From Phoenix dactylifera (taxonomy: Eukaryota > Streptophyta > Magnoliopsida > Arecales > Arecaceae), in NCBI RefSeq assembly GCF_009389715.1, contig NC_052407.1:5645154-5709153 (forward strand): a DNA stretch of 64,000 nt, read 5' to 3'. Under the pieces are notes generated by a model. It was given only the letters and a program-made list of their open reading frames with translations. It was not told where the DNA came from and did not search any database. Position 1 is the first letter of the stretch, and every line of letters begins with the position of its first letter. This document shows, piece by piece, positions 10,218 through 22,130 of the stretch. The position numbers and the translations under genes were made by a program.

Positions 10218-10980
10218 TTAAATTTTTTTAGGAAAAATACCATAGCCACTAGTAGATCTTCTGTCATCGGGGTTTCCGGCCCAATCCAAGTCACTATATA
10301 CATTTAATGTAATTGAAGATGTCGAGTAAATCAAACCAAAATCAATGGTGCCTTGGAGGTATCTTAGAACACGTTTTGCTATAACCCAATGTTGTACACT
10401 TGGTTGTGCATAAACTAGCAAAGCTGATTTACTGCATAGGAGATATCTAGGCGTGAGATAGTGCAGTATTGTAGCGTTCCTATTATTTATCTGTACTCCA
10501 TTGGATCAACTAGCAATTCACCTTCTTCTGCAGAGAGCTAGGTACCCGAGACTATTGGTGAGGCTAGCAGTTTAGCACCAACCATCTTCGATCTATTTAA
10601 CAAGTCAGAGATGTATTTTGTCTATCTCAAATGCATCATAGTGTTATCCCGTGAAGCTTCGATGTCCAAAAAATAACTTAAAGGGCCGAGATCCTTCATA
10701 TTAAAGCAGGACTTCAATCTGTCGATTAATTCCATAATTGCACTAGTTTCTAATCCTATGACAATTATGTCGTCTATGTACACTAACACAAAGATGAAAA
10801 GCTTGTTAGAGTATAGAGTAAACAGTGAATAATCAATAGAAGATTCAACAAATCCGAACTCTAATAATTGCTATGAAAGCCTTCTAAACCAAGCCCTTAG
10901 GGCTTGTTTAAGTCCATAGAGGGACTTGTGTAAGCGACACACGAAATCTGGTTTTGATTTATCAATAAAAGCCCTCGGCT
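10218..10980 (-). pseudogene. Copia reverse transcriptase, C-terminal half (broken)
   Basis: Pieces of the reverse transcriptase are spread over several frames. The catalytic box reads YIDD at 10769-10780. The palm-to-RNase H linker motifs HWVIAKRVLRYLQGT and YSDLDWAGNPDDRRSTSGY lie at 10218-10421. Several stops and frameshifts separate them, so no functional enzyme can be made. Confidence 0.85.
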
Positions 10981-11311
10981 ATTCTATATATACTTCTTCG
11001 TCTAACACTCCATGAAGAAATGCGTTGGACACATCCAATTGTCTAATCGGCCAATGAAACAAAACTGTAAGAGCCATGACAAGTCTAATAGTTGACGGTT
11101 TTATAATCGAACTAAAGGTTTCATGGTAGTCCACCCCACTCCATTGATCAAACCCTTTTGCAACCAGACGAGCTTTAAACCTCTCCACACTACCATCAGG
11201 TCGTTTCTTTATTTTGTACACCCATTTGTTTTGAATGATGTGATGATCTTTAGGTCTTGGACATAAGGACCATGTCCCATTTTGCATCAAAGCTTCAAAT
11301 TCTAGCCCCAT
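10979..11311 (-). pseudogene. Copia reverse transcriptase, N-terminal part
   Basis: 110 residues with the classic copia reverse-transcriptase opening: NGTWSLCPRP, NKWVYKIKKRPDGSVERFKA, RLVAKGFDQ, DYHETFS and QLDVSNAFLHG. It precedes the broken catalytic half on the same strand. Confidence 0.9.
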
Positions 11312-12426
11312 GGTAGCTCGCCACTCGAGATGAGATTCTTCCTATGTAAAATATATAGGCTCAAACTCTGTTAAAACACTGAAAAAAACTCGTAAGGGGT
11401 GACGTGTGGAGTGGAAGACTTTAAAGCTAGGGAACTGCTTGGTTTGGAATGGCCCATTTGAGACCTTGTCATGATGGTTCTATTTTGTGGTATGATTGGT
11501 GAAATGATCAAAGGGGTTTGATTGTCTGAGTTTGAGATTGGCAATTGTTGTGTGGTGTCGGCTTGAGGAATGGGATTGCTAACAACTGAAGAATTTTCTA
11601 TTTGCGGGTCAATCTCATGAGGAATTTTAGGAGCTGCATGGGCCAAAGAACTAGGATCTGATGTGGTGGAGTTTGAGAAGGGTTGAACATCTACATGAGT
11701 TTGAATTGGTGTGGTTGTAGAGTCTACATGGGACGTGCCAAGCAAAAGGTTATCCAATACAATTGGAGTGTTAATGATAAGAGAATTACTAGTAGGCAAA
11801 TTGCTCCTTGAGGCAGTTGATTTCAAATCTACTTCTTTTGTTGGAAAGGATTGCTCATCAAAGATAACATTTCAAGAAACATATACTCGGTCAATGATAA
11901 GGTCAAGGCAATAGTATCCATATTGGTTGTTTTAGTAACCCAAAAATACACATTGTTTGCTTGTAAATGCCAATTTATTCTCTTGATAAGGTCTCAAAAG
12001 AGGATAACATGAGAATTCGAAACTCTTAAGTCGAAATATTTCAACTACTGTTTTTGAAGCAAAAAATAGGGACCCACATTATTTAAGACTTTAGTAGGCA
12101 ATCTATTTATTAAAAATACTGCTGTTTGGAATGCATATACCCAATACTATTGTGGTACGTGCGATTTTGCTAACAAAGCCGATCTTATTTCTTGTGTATG
12201 TCAATGTTTTCTCTCAGCAATCTTGTTTTGCTATGAGGTATATGGACATGTTAATCTATGGTATATCCCATGTTTAGCTAAAAATTGAACAAACTGTTTT
12301 GATAAAAAATTTCCACCATTATCCGTTTATGATTGCTTAATACAGCAAGAAAAGAAATTTTTCATAAGAGTTTTGAATTTCACAAATGTAGCAAGTACAT
12401 CGGAACTTATAATGAAGGGGATATAA

Positions 12427-12747
12427 CTATGAAAATTGACAGAAATCATCGATAAATAGGATATAAAGCCTACAACCACTATCTGACAGTATTGGTGATG
12501 TCCAAACATCCGAATGGACAAGAGCCAATGGAACCGTTGACTGATGCATAGAATCATTAAAGGGTAGTTGTTTTCTTTTGCCAAGTTGACATGAGGAACA
12601 AAATTTCATTTTATTTGTAGACTCATTGACAGAAAAAAATTTAAGATGTAACAATTGTTCTAAAACAGATTTGGAGGGATGGCCTAACCTTGAATGCCAA
12701 TTATCAAGAGATGTTTTGACACTTAGGTTTATCATAAAGCACTTCAA
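12427..12747 (-). pseudogene. Copia GAG-pre-integrase and integrase N-terminus
   Basis: Contains WHSRLGHPS followed by a C-x2-C pair (FCSSCQLGK), the zinc-binding region before the integrase core. Then come LVHSDVW and FIDDFCQFS, which carry the first two acidic residues of the D-D-E core. The rest of the integrase (to about 11830) is in broken frames. Confidence 0.88.
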
Positions 12748-13049
12748 TTTATTTTGAGAGCTTTTTTGGCCAGCAGTTGGATCCGTTCTTAACTTGCCCG
12801 TGGAGTAGTATTCGCCCTGTCTGGTTCTCCTTCATTGTGAAATCTACTCCAATTACTATGAAATAACAATTATTGTTAAGAAAAAAATTGTTAATTGAAA
12901 GCAAGTTCGTAGAAGCATTAAGGCAATGTAAAACATTGGACAAGTCAAAGGTGAAATTTTCGGCTTGAAGAGAGGAGGAACTAGTGCTTTTTATTAGTAA
13001 ACTTGAGCCATTGCCTACATTGACAGAATCAGACCCTCGGAACAGCTAT

Positions 13050-14134
13050 TAGTGCTTGAGATTTGTAGCTTCAGATGTAATATGAGCATTAGCCTCGATG
13101 TCTTCATACCAAACTTTGTGTTCGTAGGCTGCATTCGCTTCGGCTACCATTACTGCAAGATCAAGTGGTGAAAGATGACCTTGATAAGAATAATCAAACT
13201 TGTGGTAGCAATCAAGTGCCGTGTCGTGGCTTGGTACAAATCTAGCATACTAGAACTTCAGCATTGTTGTTCATATTGGAATTGGGCCGAGATGCATTAT
13301 TCGACGGACGGTTAGCTAGAGGTCCAGATGAAGCTATGCGTGGTTGATTATAAGCTTGCTGTTGTGGTCGAACAGTATTATTCTGAGGCTTTGGTTTCTT
13401 TATAAGAGTTGAGGCTTTAGGTTTTTATAGCCACCAGAGTGAAGTGGGCACTATCAGAATGGAGAGAAGCATTCTGATTGTCAAGCATGGACTCATAACT
13501 CAGTAACTCAACTTGGAAAACCTCCAACGAAAAGTCTTTTGTCTCGAGAGGTGAAGTTGAAGGAGGTCATGAACGGATTAAATATCGGATGCAAGCCACC
13601 AAGAATGTAAGAAATCAAGTACTGGTCATCTACCAGTTTACCTACGATAGCAAGTTGATTGGCCAAAGACTTGGCATGTTCAGGATACTCCGTTCAACTC
13701 TCATTGGTCTGAAAAAGAGTCTGAAGTTAGCACCGGATATGAGCAAGGCGAGACCTGGACTGAGAAGAAACTCATGTTGCAAGAGCACCCCACACATGCT
13801 TGGAAGTATCCAAGCCATAGATGGTAGAGATCAATTTCTCTAAAAGAGAAGACATGAACCAACTTAGCAAGCATTGGTCCTTCTTGTGCCAAACAATAAA
13901 GGCTGGATTCGATGAGCCATCAGCAAGAGTCTTGGGAGGACATGCTTTAGAACCGTCCATAATTTCTATTAGGTCATGACTCCAGAGCACCAGCAAAAAT
14001 TGAGATCTCCAAACAAGATAATTAGAGCCATCGAGTTTCATAGAGATGAGTTGTGCATTATTAGGCATGGTGAGGGTGAGTGGTGATGAGGTATCATTTG
14101 AGGTGGAGGAGGATGTGGTTTCGGGAGTAGCCAC
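13050..14134 (-). pseudogene. Copia gag region
   Basis: The first 120 residues from 14134 carry the plant copia gag opening: a Ser/Thr-rich start, then LDGSNYLVWRSQF, FIVWHKKDQCLLSW and LDTSKHVWGAL. Downstream frames are broken. Confidence 0.85.
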
Positions 14135-14187
14135 CTATGTTTGTTAAGGTTGTGAAAGCTATACCAAGATCAAGCATTAGCTTGAAT

Positions 14188-14199
14188 GCTCTGATACCA
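14188..14199 (-). other. Primer-binding site (tRNA-iMet) of the copia element
   Basis: TGGTATCAGAGC on the minus strand directly follows the 5' LTR end, a perfect match to the common plant initiator-Met primer-binding site. Confidence 0.9.
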
Positions 14200-14446
14200 T
14201 GTAAGTAAAATAATATGGAAAAACTAGTTTGGCTAACTCACCAAACCGAGAGCTGTTCATTCGAATATATAGAGTTACAGAAACTATTTTCAGTGAATAT
14301 GGAGGTTACACCTTGTCATCTAACGTATGCAATATCACATAATATTGCTATTGTTACAACTAAAATTAAAGATAAAGGGAAGCTATGTAGGAGACTTTGT
14401 AGCTGAACCGTTGATGTAGTTGGAAGAATTCAAACTTGGTCTAATA
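14200..14446 (-). repeat. 5' LTR of the copia element
   Basis: Direct repeat of 9577-9823. Its outer end reads TATTAGACC on the minus strand, where the other LTR has TGTTAGACC, so the terminal dinucleotide has mutated. Confidence 0.88.
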
Positions 14447-15311
14447 GTAGTCTAGGTCACCAAACTAACCAACGGTGGCACTTCATCGGCTGCTACCTCA
14501 ACCATACCGTCACCGATGGCGCCTTCTTATAGCATTTCTTCAACTCCTAGCCCACCTCAGTCGCTCCCACTACCAAATACCGATCTCCAATCCATTCCAT
14601 CATCAACTATTGATTCCATGATTCATGCCCTCTTCTTGTCCATCTCCCCTTCATCGACCGACAAGACTTCGTTTGAAGGATCTCATACCCTCCCATGAGA
14701 GAGTGTGTGTTCCATTTCTTGGTGTCACTGATCCCAAAGCTCAAGATTGGGATCAACATGGAGATGGGCACAAATCGGATCTCTTCTCTCTAGGCCTTGT
14801 TGGGCCTCCTCTAGTGCTTTGTTAGTCATGCTTGCCGCCTTAGCCATGTACTTGATTTTGGTCGATTGCCTGTTGAGGCCCGGCCTGTCGCTCCTAGCCA
14901 CCTACCTCGGCAACGCCATCATATCGCTCAAGCTAAGTTGATGATAGGGGAGCTGTTGGAGCACTACTCCGGTTGGGCAACTTAGCTCCTAAACTAGGCA
15001 TTAGCATCTGCAGTGAGGCCATGGTCTGGAACTGGCTGGACAAGTGGCCCAAGAAACCATCCTTCGCCTACATGCACCAGATCAATCCTTGTGATCTGGT
15101 CACAAGGATCTCTCCATGGTTTGACATCTACAGGAACGACGCTGGCTGGGGGAGGCGGGTCGTGGTTCGGAGCGGGGTTGGGAGCAAGGTAGATAGCAAG
15201 GCTACCATCTATCTAGGGGCCAATCTAGGGAGCATGGCCTTGGAGGTCTGCCTCTCGCCTGAGGCGCCAAGCTCTCTGCTTCAAGATCAGGGGAGTTCAA
15301 GCAAGTGGTAA
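14447..15311 (+). pseudogene. BAHD acyltransferase pseudogene, 3' part
   Basis: Resumes as VTKLTNGGT. After a frameshift comes FIGCYLNHTVTDGA, holding the catalytic HXXXD motif as HTVTD. Two tryptophan codons of the next conserved block (F-W-HFFNSW) have become TAG stops. Further pieces are RPGLSLLATYLGNAI near 14875, GELLEHYSGWA, and a C-terminal open stretch with the second family motif as DAGWG (usual form DFGWG), then VVVRSG and MALEVCLSPEA. The order and spacing fit a complete C-terminal two thirds of a BAHD enzyme. Stops and frameshifts make it a clear pseudogene. Confidence 0.82.
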
Positions 15312-15341
15312 GCAATGATGAACCATTTTTAGGGTGGGTGG

Positions 15342-15366
15342 GGGGGGGGGGGGGGGGGGGGGGGGG
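15342..15366 (+). repeat. Poly(G) tract
   Basis: A run of about 24 G, interrupted near the end, just after the BAHD pseudogene. Could be unstable in assembly. Confidence 0.9.
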
Positions 15367-15889
15367 AGGGGGAGGAGCAAATTACACATCCAATTAATGG
15401 TTTTTATTATTCGATGCTTTTCAAATTACAAGGTGGTGTGATGGGCGACAATCTTTTCATATATAATTATTTTAACTTGTGCGAGCATTCTTACAGTCGT
15501 ATATCGAAATGTCTGATCCACTGCCCTATCGTTTCCATGGTTTAGCGGTGATAACAGATGTTACATTGTGTATCTTTTTTTGTTTTATACGCAATGATAT
15601 TTGCAGCCATGCTACCCTTCTGTCTCTATTATTAGTGAATTTTTTTTAGCCAAAATGGCTAGGGCTGCAAGCAAGTCCTTTGTTCATGAATTGCTACAAC
15701 TAGCTAGAAAGGAACCGGAGACCAATTATAGAGAAGGGGATAAATGGAGAGGATTTGCGCCTTTGTTGTGGCCATTCTTTTATTTAAGATTATTTTGGTC
15801 ATTTTACAATGTTGTTCTGATATGATATTTGGGTCCTATTTAAGATTAACAGTCTAATAAATGGTATGGATGAAAGTATAGACTAAAAA

Positions 15890-15978
15890 TAAACCTCAAG
15901 GATGTAAGTATAGAGATTTCAAATTATTGAATGTAAGTGTAATTTATATCTAACCTTAGGAGATTTTTGTAACTTATG
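15890..15978 (-). repeat. Right terminal inverted repeat of the MULE-like element
   Basis: The reverse complement starts CATAAGTTACAAAAATCTCC and matches the left end at 9043-9130. It is followed by TTAAAATAAA, the same bases as those just before the left end. Confidence 0.55.
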
Positions 15979-15988
15979 TTAAAATAAA

Positions 15989-16600
15989 TTAGTGGTATCT
16001 AGTCGTCTACTATTGTGAAAGAAAATTATAAATCAATACTAAGAGAACTACATTTATTAGATTAAGTTGTTGTTCACCAAATAAAATATTATTTTCCAAC
16101 TAATAAGATATTTCAATATAAAATTTAATTTTATTTGTATATATATATATCACTATTTTCATGGCCATTGCGACTAGTGAAATACCTTTCAAAGATCCAT
16201 TATAGCCATCTATGCAAAAGCAACCATAAACCATTTTTTGTAGGGCTAAAATCGGGTGGGATATAGATATAACATCAGTATATTTATATCCATATTTATT
16301 TTATTTGACAAATACATATGTTAATTGGATAAAAAAATTATATCTATATTTATTTTAAACATATATATATAAATTAACTAATAAAAATATGGATACAAAT
16401 ATGCATGTAAGTTGAATAATTAAATTTTATGATCATAAAAATAAAAAAAATACTGAATGTAACGAAAATCAAATTATTAGTATATTAATATAATTATTTT
16501 TTTAAAAAAATATAAATTCTATATAAATTTAAATAAAATCACTTATTTATATTTATATTTATATTTTTTTAATGGATAAAGATGCCGAAATAGATTTGAA
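15989..16600. other. AT-rich intergenic DNA upstream of the RMA-like gene
   Basis: Very AT-rich with short TATATA runs. No coding region was seen. Confidence 0.4.
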
Positions 16601-16609
16601 CTTTGCATG

Positions 16610-17505
16610 CTAAAACGTATCAGGACCGACGCCCCACCCTTACCCCCATTCTCTCGATGTCGAGTTTACGTGTCGTGCTTTCATTCGCTGAGAGAGAGAA
16701 TTTTATGGCATCGTGGAAAAAATCAGTACGATGGGCGATGGAGCGGTGGCGAGGAATGGCGTAATAATTCGGGAGCATTCTTTCGCGTCTTCCTTCCCTT
16801 TTTTACACCATCGGGGAGGGAGATTTTCGATTTTTACCTCGCACCGAATCAAAGTTACTGCGGCTGTTCGGCGGTTTTCTTCTTTTGATCGAGGTCTGGG
16901 TTCTCACGCACTTCGATTTTTTGGCAATTTCTTACGTTTGTTGAAGCTCGTATGTTAGATTCGATAGAAACCCTAGATTTCTTTTTTGAAATTTTGGATT
17001 CCCTACAGACGATTTCTTTCGGTTTCTTGGGTATATTTCGTGAAATTAATCTAGAATAATTGGTGATTCTTTGCCATGTTGCTTAATTCGGTACTTGTCG
17101 GTTTTAATAGTTTCAGATTTGGATTTGATCTGTTCGGAGATTTTTCCCCCTCCTTCGTGGTGATTATCTTGTTAGATTCGTAGAGTTAAGCTGCAGAGAG
17201 GGTATCGATTATGCTATGAGGGTCTCAAAGCGTGATTCTTTGCTGATTTAGGGCTTCAATTTTAGGTTTTAGTTTTCAAAAGATACATATGTATAGTTTT
17301 CTATTCCCCTACTTTAATCAAAAGTTAGTATGTTTCCCTGAGGATTATTGGCTAGGTTATATAATTTTCCTTTTATTTTGCGGAAGTTTCTTTAATTTTA
17401 TTATCATTGTGGTATGATATTGTTCAACTTGGTCCTGAATGGGTTCTCGTGCTGATGTATTGAATTCTAATGTTTTCACAGTGTATCGGTAATTAGGATT
17501 CAAAA
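16610..17505 (+). other. Probable 5' leader and leader intron of the RMA-like gene
   Basis: Base composition changes at about 16610 from AT-rich to GC-richer with pyrimidine-rich leader-like sequence. A good 3' splice site (TTTTCACAG) ends at 17481, 24 bases before the ATG at 17506. A leader exon followed by an intron is therefore likely. The 5' splice site cannot be fixed; one option is the GAG|GTCTGG near 16891. Confidence 0.45.
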
Positions 17506-18186
17506 ATGGCCAGTGGATTTGGGGAATCATCGAGCAGAGAGCCACAGAACTCTTCTTTTTCTGGAAGCAGTAGCAGCAGCAATGATGCGGGCAGCTTTGA
17601 ATGTAACATCTGCTTTGAATTGGCACAAGACCCAATTGTCACCCTCTGCGGCCACCTCTTCTGCTGGCCCTGCCTTTACAAATGGCTCCATGTTCATGCC
17701 CACTCTCAAGAATGTCCGGTGTGCAAGGCCATCATTGAAGAGGAAAAGCTAGTCCCTCTCTATGGACGAGGAAAAAACCCAACCGATCCACGATCTAAGT
17801 CAGTCCCAGGTGTCAACATTCCTAACCGTCCTGCTGGGCAAAGGCCTGCGACAGCCCCACCACCGGACCCGACCCAGTTTCCTCACTCAAACCCATGGTT
17901 TATGGGCGGAACTCCAGTGGCAAGCAGTAGGTTCGGGAACTATACGTTCTCTGCTGCATTTGGTGGTCTGTTCCCGTTGCTGAGCTTTCAAGTTCATGGG
18001 TTCCCTGATGCAACTGCTTATGGGCCTGCAGCGGGTTTCCCTTATGGGTATGCGAATTCATTTCATGGAGGACATGCTCATGGGTTCCCACGACATGCGT
18101 CTCATGGACAGCAGGCTGATGTTTATCTGAAAGCACTGCTGTTTCTGGTTGGTGCTCTTGTAGTTGCTAGTCTTATTTGGTTTTAG
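17506..18186 (+). CDS. RMA-type RING-finger E3 ubiquitin ligase, membrane-anchored
   Basis: 226 residues in one coding exon. A Ser-rich N-terminus is followed by a C3HC4 RING at about residues 33-73: C33, C36, C48, H50, C53, C56, C70 and C73, embedded in FECNICFELAQDPIVTLCGH. The sequence just after it, KLVPLYGRG, is a signature of the RMA/RNF5 family. A Pro/Gly/His-rich linker leads to one hydrophobic C-terminal segment (about 207-226), which fits a tail anchor in the endoplasmic reticulum. RMA proteins ubiquitinate membrane and secretory-pathway clients in ER quality control and stress responses. Length and domain order are those of plant RMA proteins. The start is the first Met after the splice acceptor at 17481. 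The next ~9.9 kb hold no recognised gene. Confidence 0.93.
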   Translation: MASGFGESSSREPQNSSFSGSSSSSNDAGSFECNICFELAQDPIVTLCGHLFCWPCLYKWLHVHAHSQECPVCKAIIEEEKLVPLYGRGKNPTDPRSKSVPGVNIPNRPAGQRPATAPPPDPTQFPHSNPWFMGGTPVASSRFGNYTFSAAFGGLFPLLSFQVHGFPDATAYGPAAGFPYGYANSFHGGHAHGFPRHASHGQQADVYLKALLFLVGALVVASLIWF

Positions 18187-21100
18187 ACAGTTGTCATAAC
18201 TGCATGATATTTTTACTGATTTGCATGAGATAATTACCTGTTGTATTTGATTTCCGGAGGCATTTAGTATACTACCATCTTGGTAGTTTATGTTGACATG
18301 AATTTGTTCGTAAGTTGTTCTGTGCTATGATATTGCGACATGTTCCAGGTGACTTATCAGTTGTGTAATACTTTGTTTTTTGAAACACCTTGGCATACTT
18401 TCTTTATTTTAGAGCTTCTTTCAGGAAAGATAAAAAGAAAGTGCATTGCTGCCATATTGTAAGTTTTACTACTCATGGCAGATCATGGGCTGCATTACCT
18501 AGAAAAGTTATAATTTACTTTTAAGGTTTTGCATAGCTTATTGCTAGGCATGGATGGTTGTATATATGCCAGCGAAAAATGTGAATGGAAAAGAAAAGAA
18601 CATAGAAGGAACTAGAAAAGATAAAAGTGATAAAAGTTGGTTATGCCTTTTATATTTAAAAGCTTTTCATTCTGTATAGTCATTTATGCTAAGGTCATTT
18701 AAGAGGCTCCTTATCATTTGATTCTGATTGTCGACATACTTTCTACTAGACACTAATAGTACCTATGACCACCAATTTTTACCCTAGTGCTAGTGGTATG
18801 GCCATAGATATCTCTTTGCATTCATTTCTATCACAAATTACTTTCTATTGTTGTTGACTTTTCAAATTTTCATTTAAAGCTTCCACTTGTTATGTTTAGT
18901 CTTTCCTTCTCTTTAATGATAGATTCAAAATTGATAACACTTATCTTATTTGGCACTGCTACAAAGGTTAGCTAACTTGCCTTAAAAGTCATAAGAGCCA
19001 CATGATAGACTTTATCTTAACCCCATTATCTCCTTTTATAATACATGCTTGCTTGGGACTAAATACTCAGTTATGTGGCGGTGATTGCCTATGTTTTTTG
19101 TTGCTTGCAATTAAAGTTACAATGCAACAAGAAATGCAGCATTTCAAGCCACCCTCCACCCCCAACTCTTTTTTTTGCTTAGAGGTGTAGTTGTAGGTCA
19201 GGACTTGAGTGGCGACAAGATGGCATTGGGCTTCAGGGAGGACAATGTTAAAGCTCGAGGGGGAGGTGCAATAGGATTGCTTAGGTGATGGGTGGGGTTA
19301 AAATTCTTTCGCATGCACCCAATATATAATAATCAAACATCAACTTATGTCATATTTTGGCCAAATTGAGTTTAGCTGATAGTCCAAGTTGTAGATCCAG
19401 ATTTTGCATGCTGGGGGATGTAGGGGTGGCAAAATTTGACTTGGCCATATTTCGGTCAATTTTGGGTCAAGGTTTTTATGTTTGGGTTTGATTCAGGTCA
19501 ATTTTTATTTTAACTAGACTTTAGACAAGGTTGGTATGGACGCAAGCTTTGATATTATTTGGGTAATGAGGATAGAATTTGTTTAGGTTGGACTAGGTTG
19601 GATCAGGACCTTAGGACTTTGAAAGTGGTTGGTCTCTTTTAATATTAGTTGTTTCTCAGGCTCACATTGGAGCCACTAGGTGTTGTGAAGATTGGGTTGA
19701 GTGAGTTAAATTGGGTCTCATTGGAGTTGGGTTAGGTAGGGTATAGGTTATGAGTCAGGTCAGGTCAAACCTAATCATGGGGACCCGTGGGCAGTTATGG
19801 GCAAAGGTCCCAAACCAATGATGGGTTATGTTGGGTATACACCAAAGTTTGATATGTCATTGTCCTACCTTGACCTGACTAGATTTATTGTTGTCCCTAG
19901 AGGGAACCTGCGAGAAGCTATTACAAAATAACTGCTCCACTATCAAAGCACTTGTCAGATTCTGAATTGTAGACATGATTTTGGAGGCTAGCAAAAAGCC
20001 ATTTTGTTCAAATTTTCTTACTTTTGAGAAATTTACTAACAAAATAACTTTAATATTTTTTCAATTATGATTCAGTTCATAGTGTTGGTTTGTCTTTAGA
20101 ATAGCTTCTTTAATGCCATCAACCCCCAGAAAGAACTAATTGATCAATGAAAATTATTAGGAATGGATCACAAAAAGGTTCTCAAATTGCCTATGCAAGG
20201 CTAGGTGATGGACCCCTTGTATAGCCTAGGTGACACCTAGGCACTTAGATGGTCATCTAAGGAGGAAAGCTCTCCAAGATTTTATTATGTATACTTTTAA
20301 TCATATGCATAACCAAGCATGTGACAAATATTATATATTCTTTTTTTAATGATAAGTAACATCTAGCAAGTTATAGAATATAGCTAAGTAGCCAACACCT
20401 AGCAAGTATCTAAAGGAGGAGGAGACAAGTAGACAAGTAGACTAGAGGCTAGCAAGCAGACCAAAAGGGAAAGGTTAGAACAAAAAACAAGTGGAATAAT
20501 GGCCAGATGAAGAAGACTATGAGCCTTCATTGCTGCTCGTCACTGTTAGTTGGGCTCTTGCTAGCATTTGATTAGGGGCTACCACTAGGCTGGTGATAGA
20601 CTTCACTGCTTCCTCACATGTCCCATATGGGGCTTAAATAGAAAAAGAAAACGGGAAAAGAAAACCCTAAAGAGGTAGGGTTCAAGCAGGCTTGGCCCGA
20701 GTAGCCGAGTCAAATTAAGTGTGTATGTAGTCACTTTCAACAATACTACTCACAAATCTAAATATAGATTAAATCTTTAAAAAGCAACTACAGTATGAGG
20801 GAAGCAAGGGTACCAAAATAGCAGTTAGGTGGTATATAGATACTAATGCAAAGAAGAGGAGGCTATGTGAAAAACTTGGTGGAGATGTAGGAGGGGGAGG
20901 AGGAAGGGGATGGTGAAGGGTGAGAATGTGGGGACATGGAGGATGAGAGAAGATAGAGCAGGAACTAGGAGGAAGAGCTGAGTGGAGTGCATAACTTATG
21001 TATGACATAGGTAAGTAGGCATCCAGTTGTGTAAGTGCACAAGTTATTGCTAACCAGTTTTGTTGAGACCAAGCTACCTAAGCCTATAGGGTGAAGCCAA

Positions 21101-21669
21101 GGGGGTGCATAAATGTGGTCGTGGCTGCTTATGTGATCACATAGACTATTTTTAAAAGCAGTGCTATGGGCTCTAGTTGAAACACTGCTCATTTGCATTA
21201 TATTATCTATATGTAATGTCACAGAAACTAATAGTGGCTGCTACTGGCTAAGGTATTGATGCTACATTTGCTTTGCATGATGATGTAGGAATGGAAAGGA
21301 ATTTCAACGATATCTTTATTCCATGTTGGCTTGCAAGAAAGTAATGGAATCATGTTTCTTTTAGACTTGCTTTTCACTTAAGTAGAGCAATTGTGATTCA
21401 ACTCTAAATAAGAGAATTGGCCGTTTTCACTCTTATTGGAATTATATTTTTGTTGTGCAACTTTTATGGTGTAAAATAGAAACAAATGATTGGATTAGCA
21501 TTTTCACTTGAAAAGTATTATCAAACTTTCTAGCTATTTCTTAGTTAAAGAAAAATCGATATATAATTAATTCCATTCTAGAATATAGAAATCGATACTA
21601 TTAAACATTAGAACTTTCCTGTGCATTCCTTTATTTTGTGCCTAAACAATGGAATAGGTGCTAAGAAAA

Positions 21670-22130
21670 CCATCAACCTGACCTGACCTGTTTAATAAAC
21701 AGGTCAGAAACCGTAACTCAAAGCCAACTTGTTTATTAAATAAGTAACTTGACCTAAGCTATGTAAGACATTTATTAGATAGGTTAGGTTGGATTGGCTC
21801 TATGATGGCACACTTAACATGTCAACTTGACATGTTTAACCTGTTAAGGGGCATGGATAACTTGATTTGATATAGGTAACATGTTAAATTGTAGAGGTAA
21901 ACAAGTTAGTTATGATAATGTATGGGTTCAGGTCGTAATCTTCTTGACCTAACCCGATGATTAGATGGGTTGAACCGGTTTAGATGGGTCCAGACTTTAA
22001 ACAAGAATACGGTCTGTTTTATATAAAAGAATTAGTCAAATCAACTTGTTTATGACATGAACCTGTTTATGACAAACAAAACCTGCTAATTTTCTGTTTG
22101 ATTAGTAGGTCAGTTCAAAGATTTCCATCC
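21670..22130. repeat. GACCTGACC/GGTCAGGTC-rich repeat, probable old transposon
   Basis: Clusters of tetra- to hexamers such as GACCTG, CAGGTC, AACCTG and GGTTAGG are spread over about 450 bp in both orientations. A similar block starting TAGGGGTGGCAA lies near 19423. The family is not identified. Confidence 0.35.

Larger units (their letters stand above)
9570..14446 (-). mobile_element. Degenerate Ty1/copia LTR retrotransposon
   Basis: About 4.9 kb on the minus strand, with 247-bp LTRs (9577-9823 and 14200-14446), a tRNA-iMet primer-binding site (14188-14199) and a polypurine tract (9824-9834). Coding remnants run right to left as gag, integrase, reverse transcriptase and RNase H, which is the Ty1/copia order. 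Many stops and frameshifts break the polyprotein, so it is not autonomous. The two LTRs differ at many positions, which implies an old insertion. The left LTR has seven extra bases (9570-9576, TGTAACT) next to the target-site duplication. The element lies inside the BAHD pseudogene. Confidence 0.9.
9042..15978. mobile_element. Candidate Mutator-like (Pack-MULE-like) element carrying a BAHD pseudogene
   Basis: The left end, from about 9043 (GAGTAAATTACAGAAACCCC), and the reverse complement of the right end at 15978 (CATAAGTTACAAAAATCTCC) match over about 80 bp. The match includes a strong shared block (TTACATCCAATAGTTTG / TTACATTCAATAATTTG, then CTATACTTACA). The same 9-10 bases, TTAAAATAA(A), flank both ends (9033-9042 and 15979-15988). 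Long terminal inverted repeats plus a 9-bp duplication are hallmarks of Mutator-like elements. The cargo is a 5'-truncated BAHD acyltransferase gene, later split by a copia element; without that insertion the element is about 2.06 kb. No transposase was seen. The AT-rich duplication could be chance, so confidence is moderate. Confidence 0.55.
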
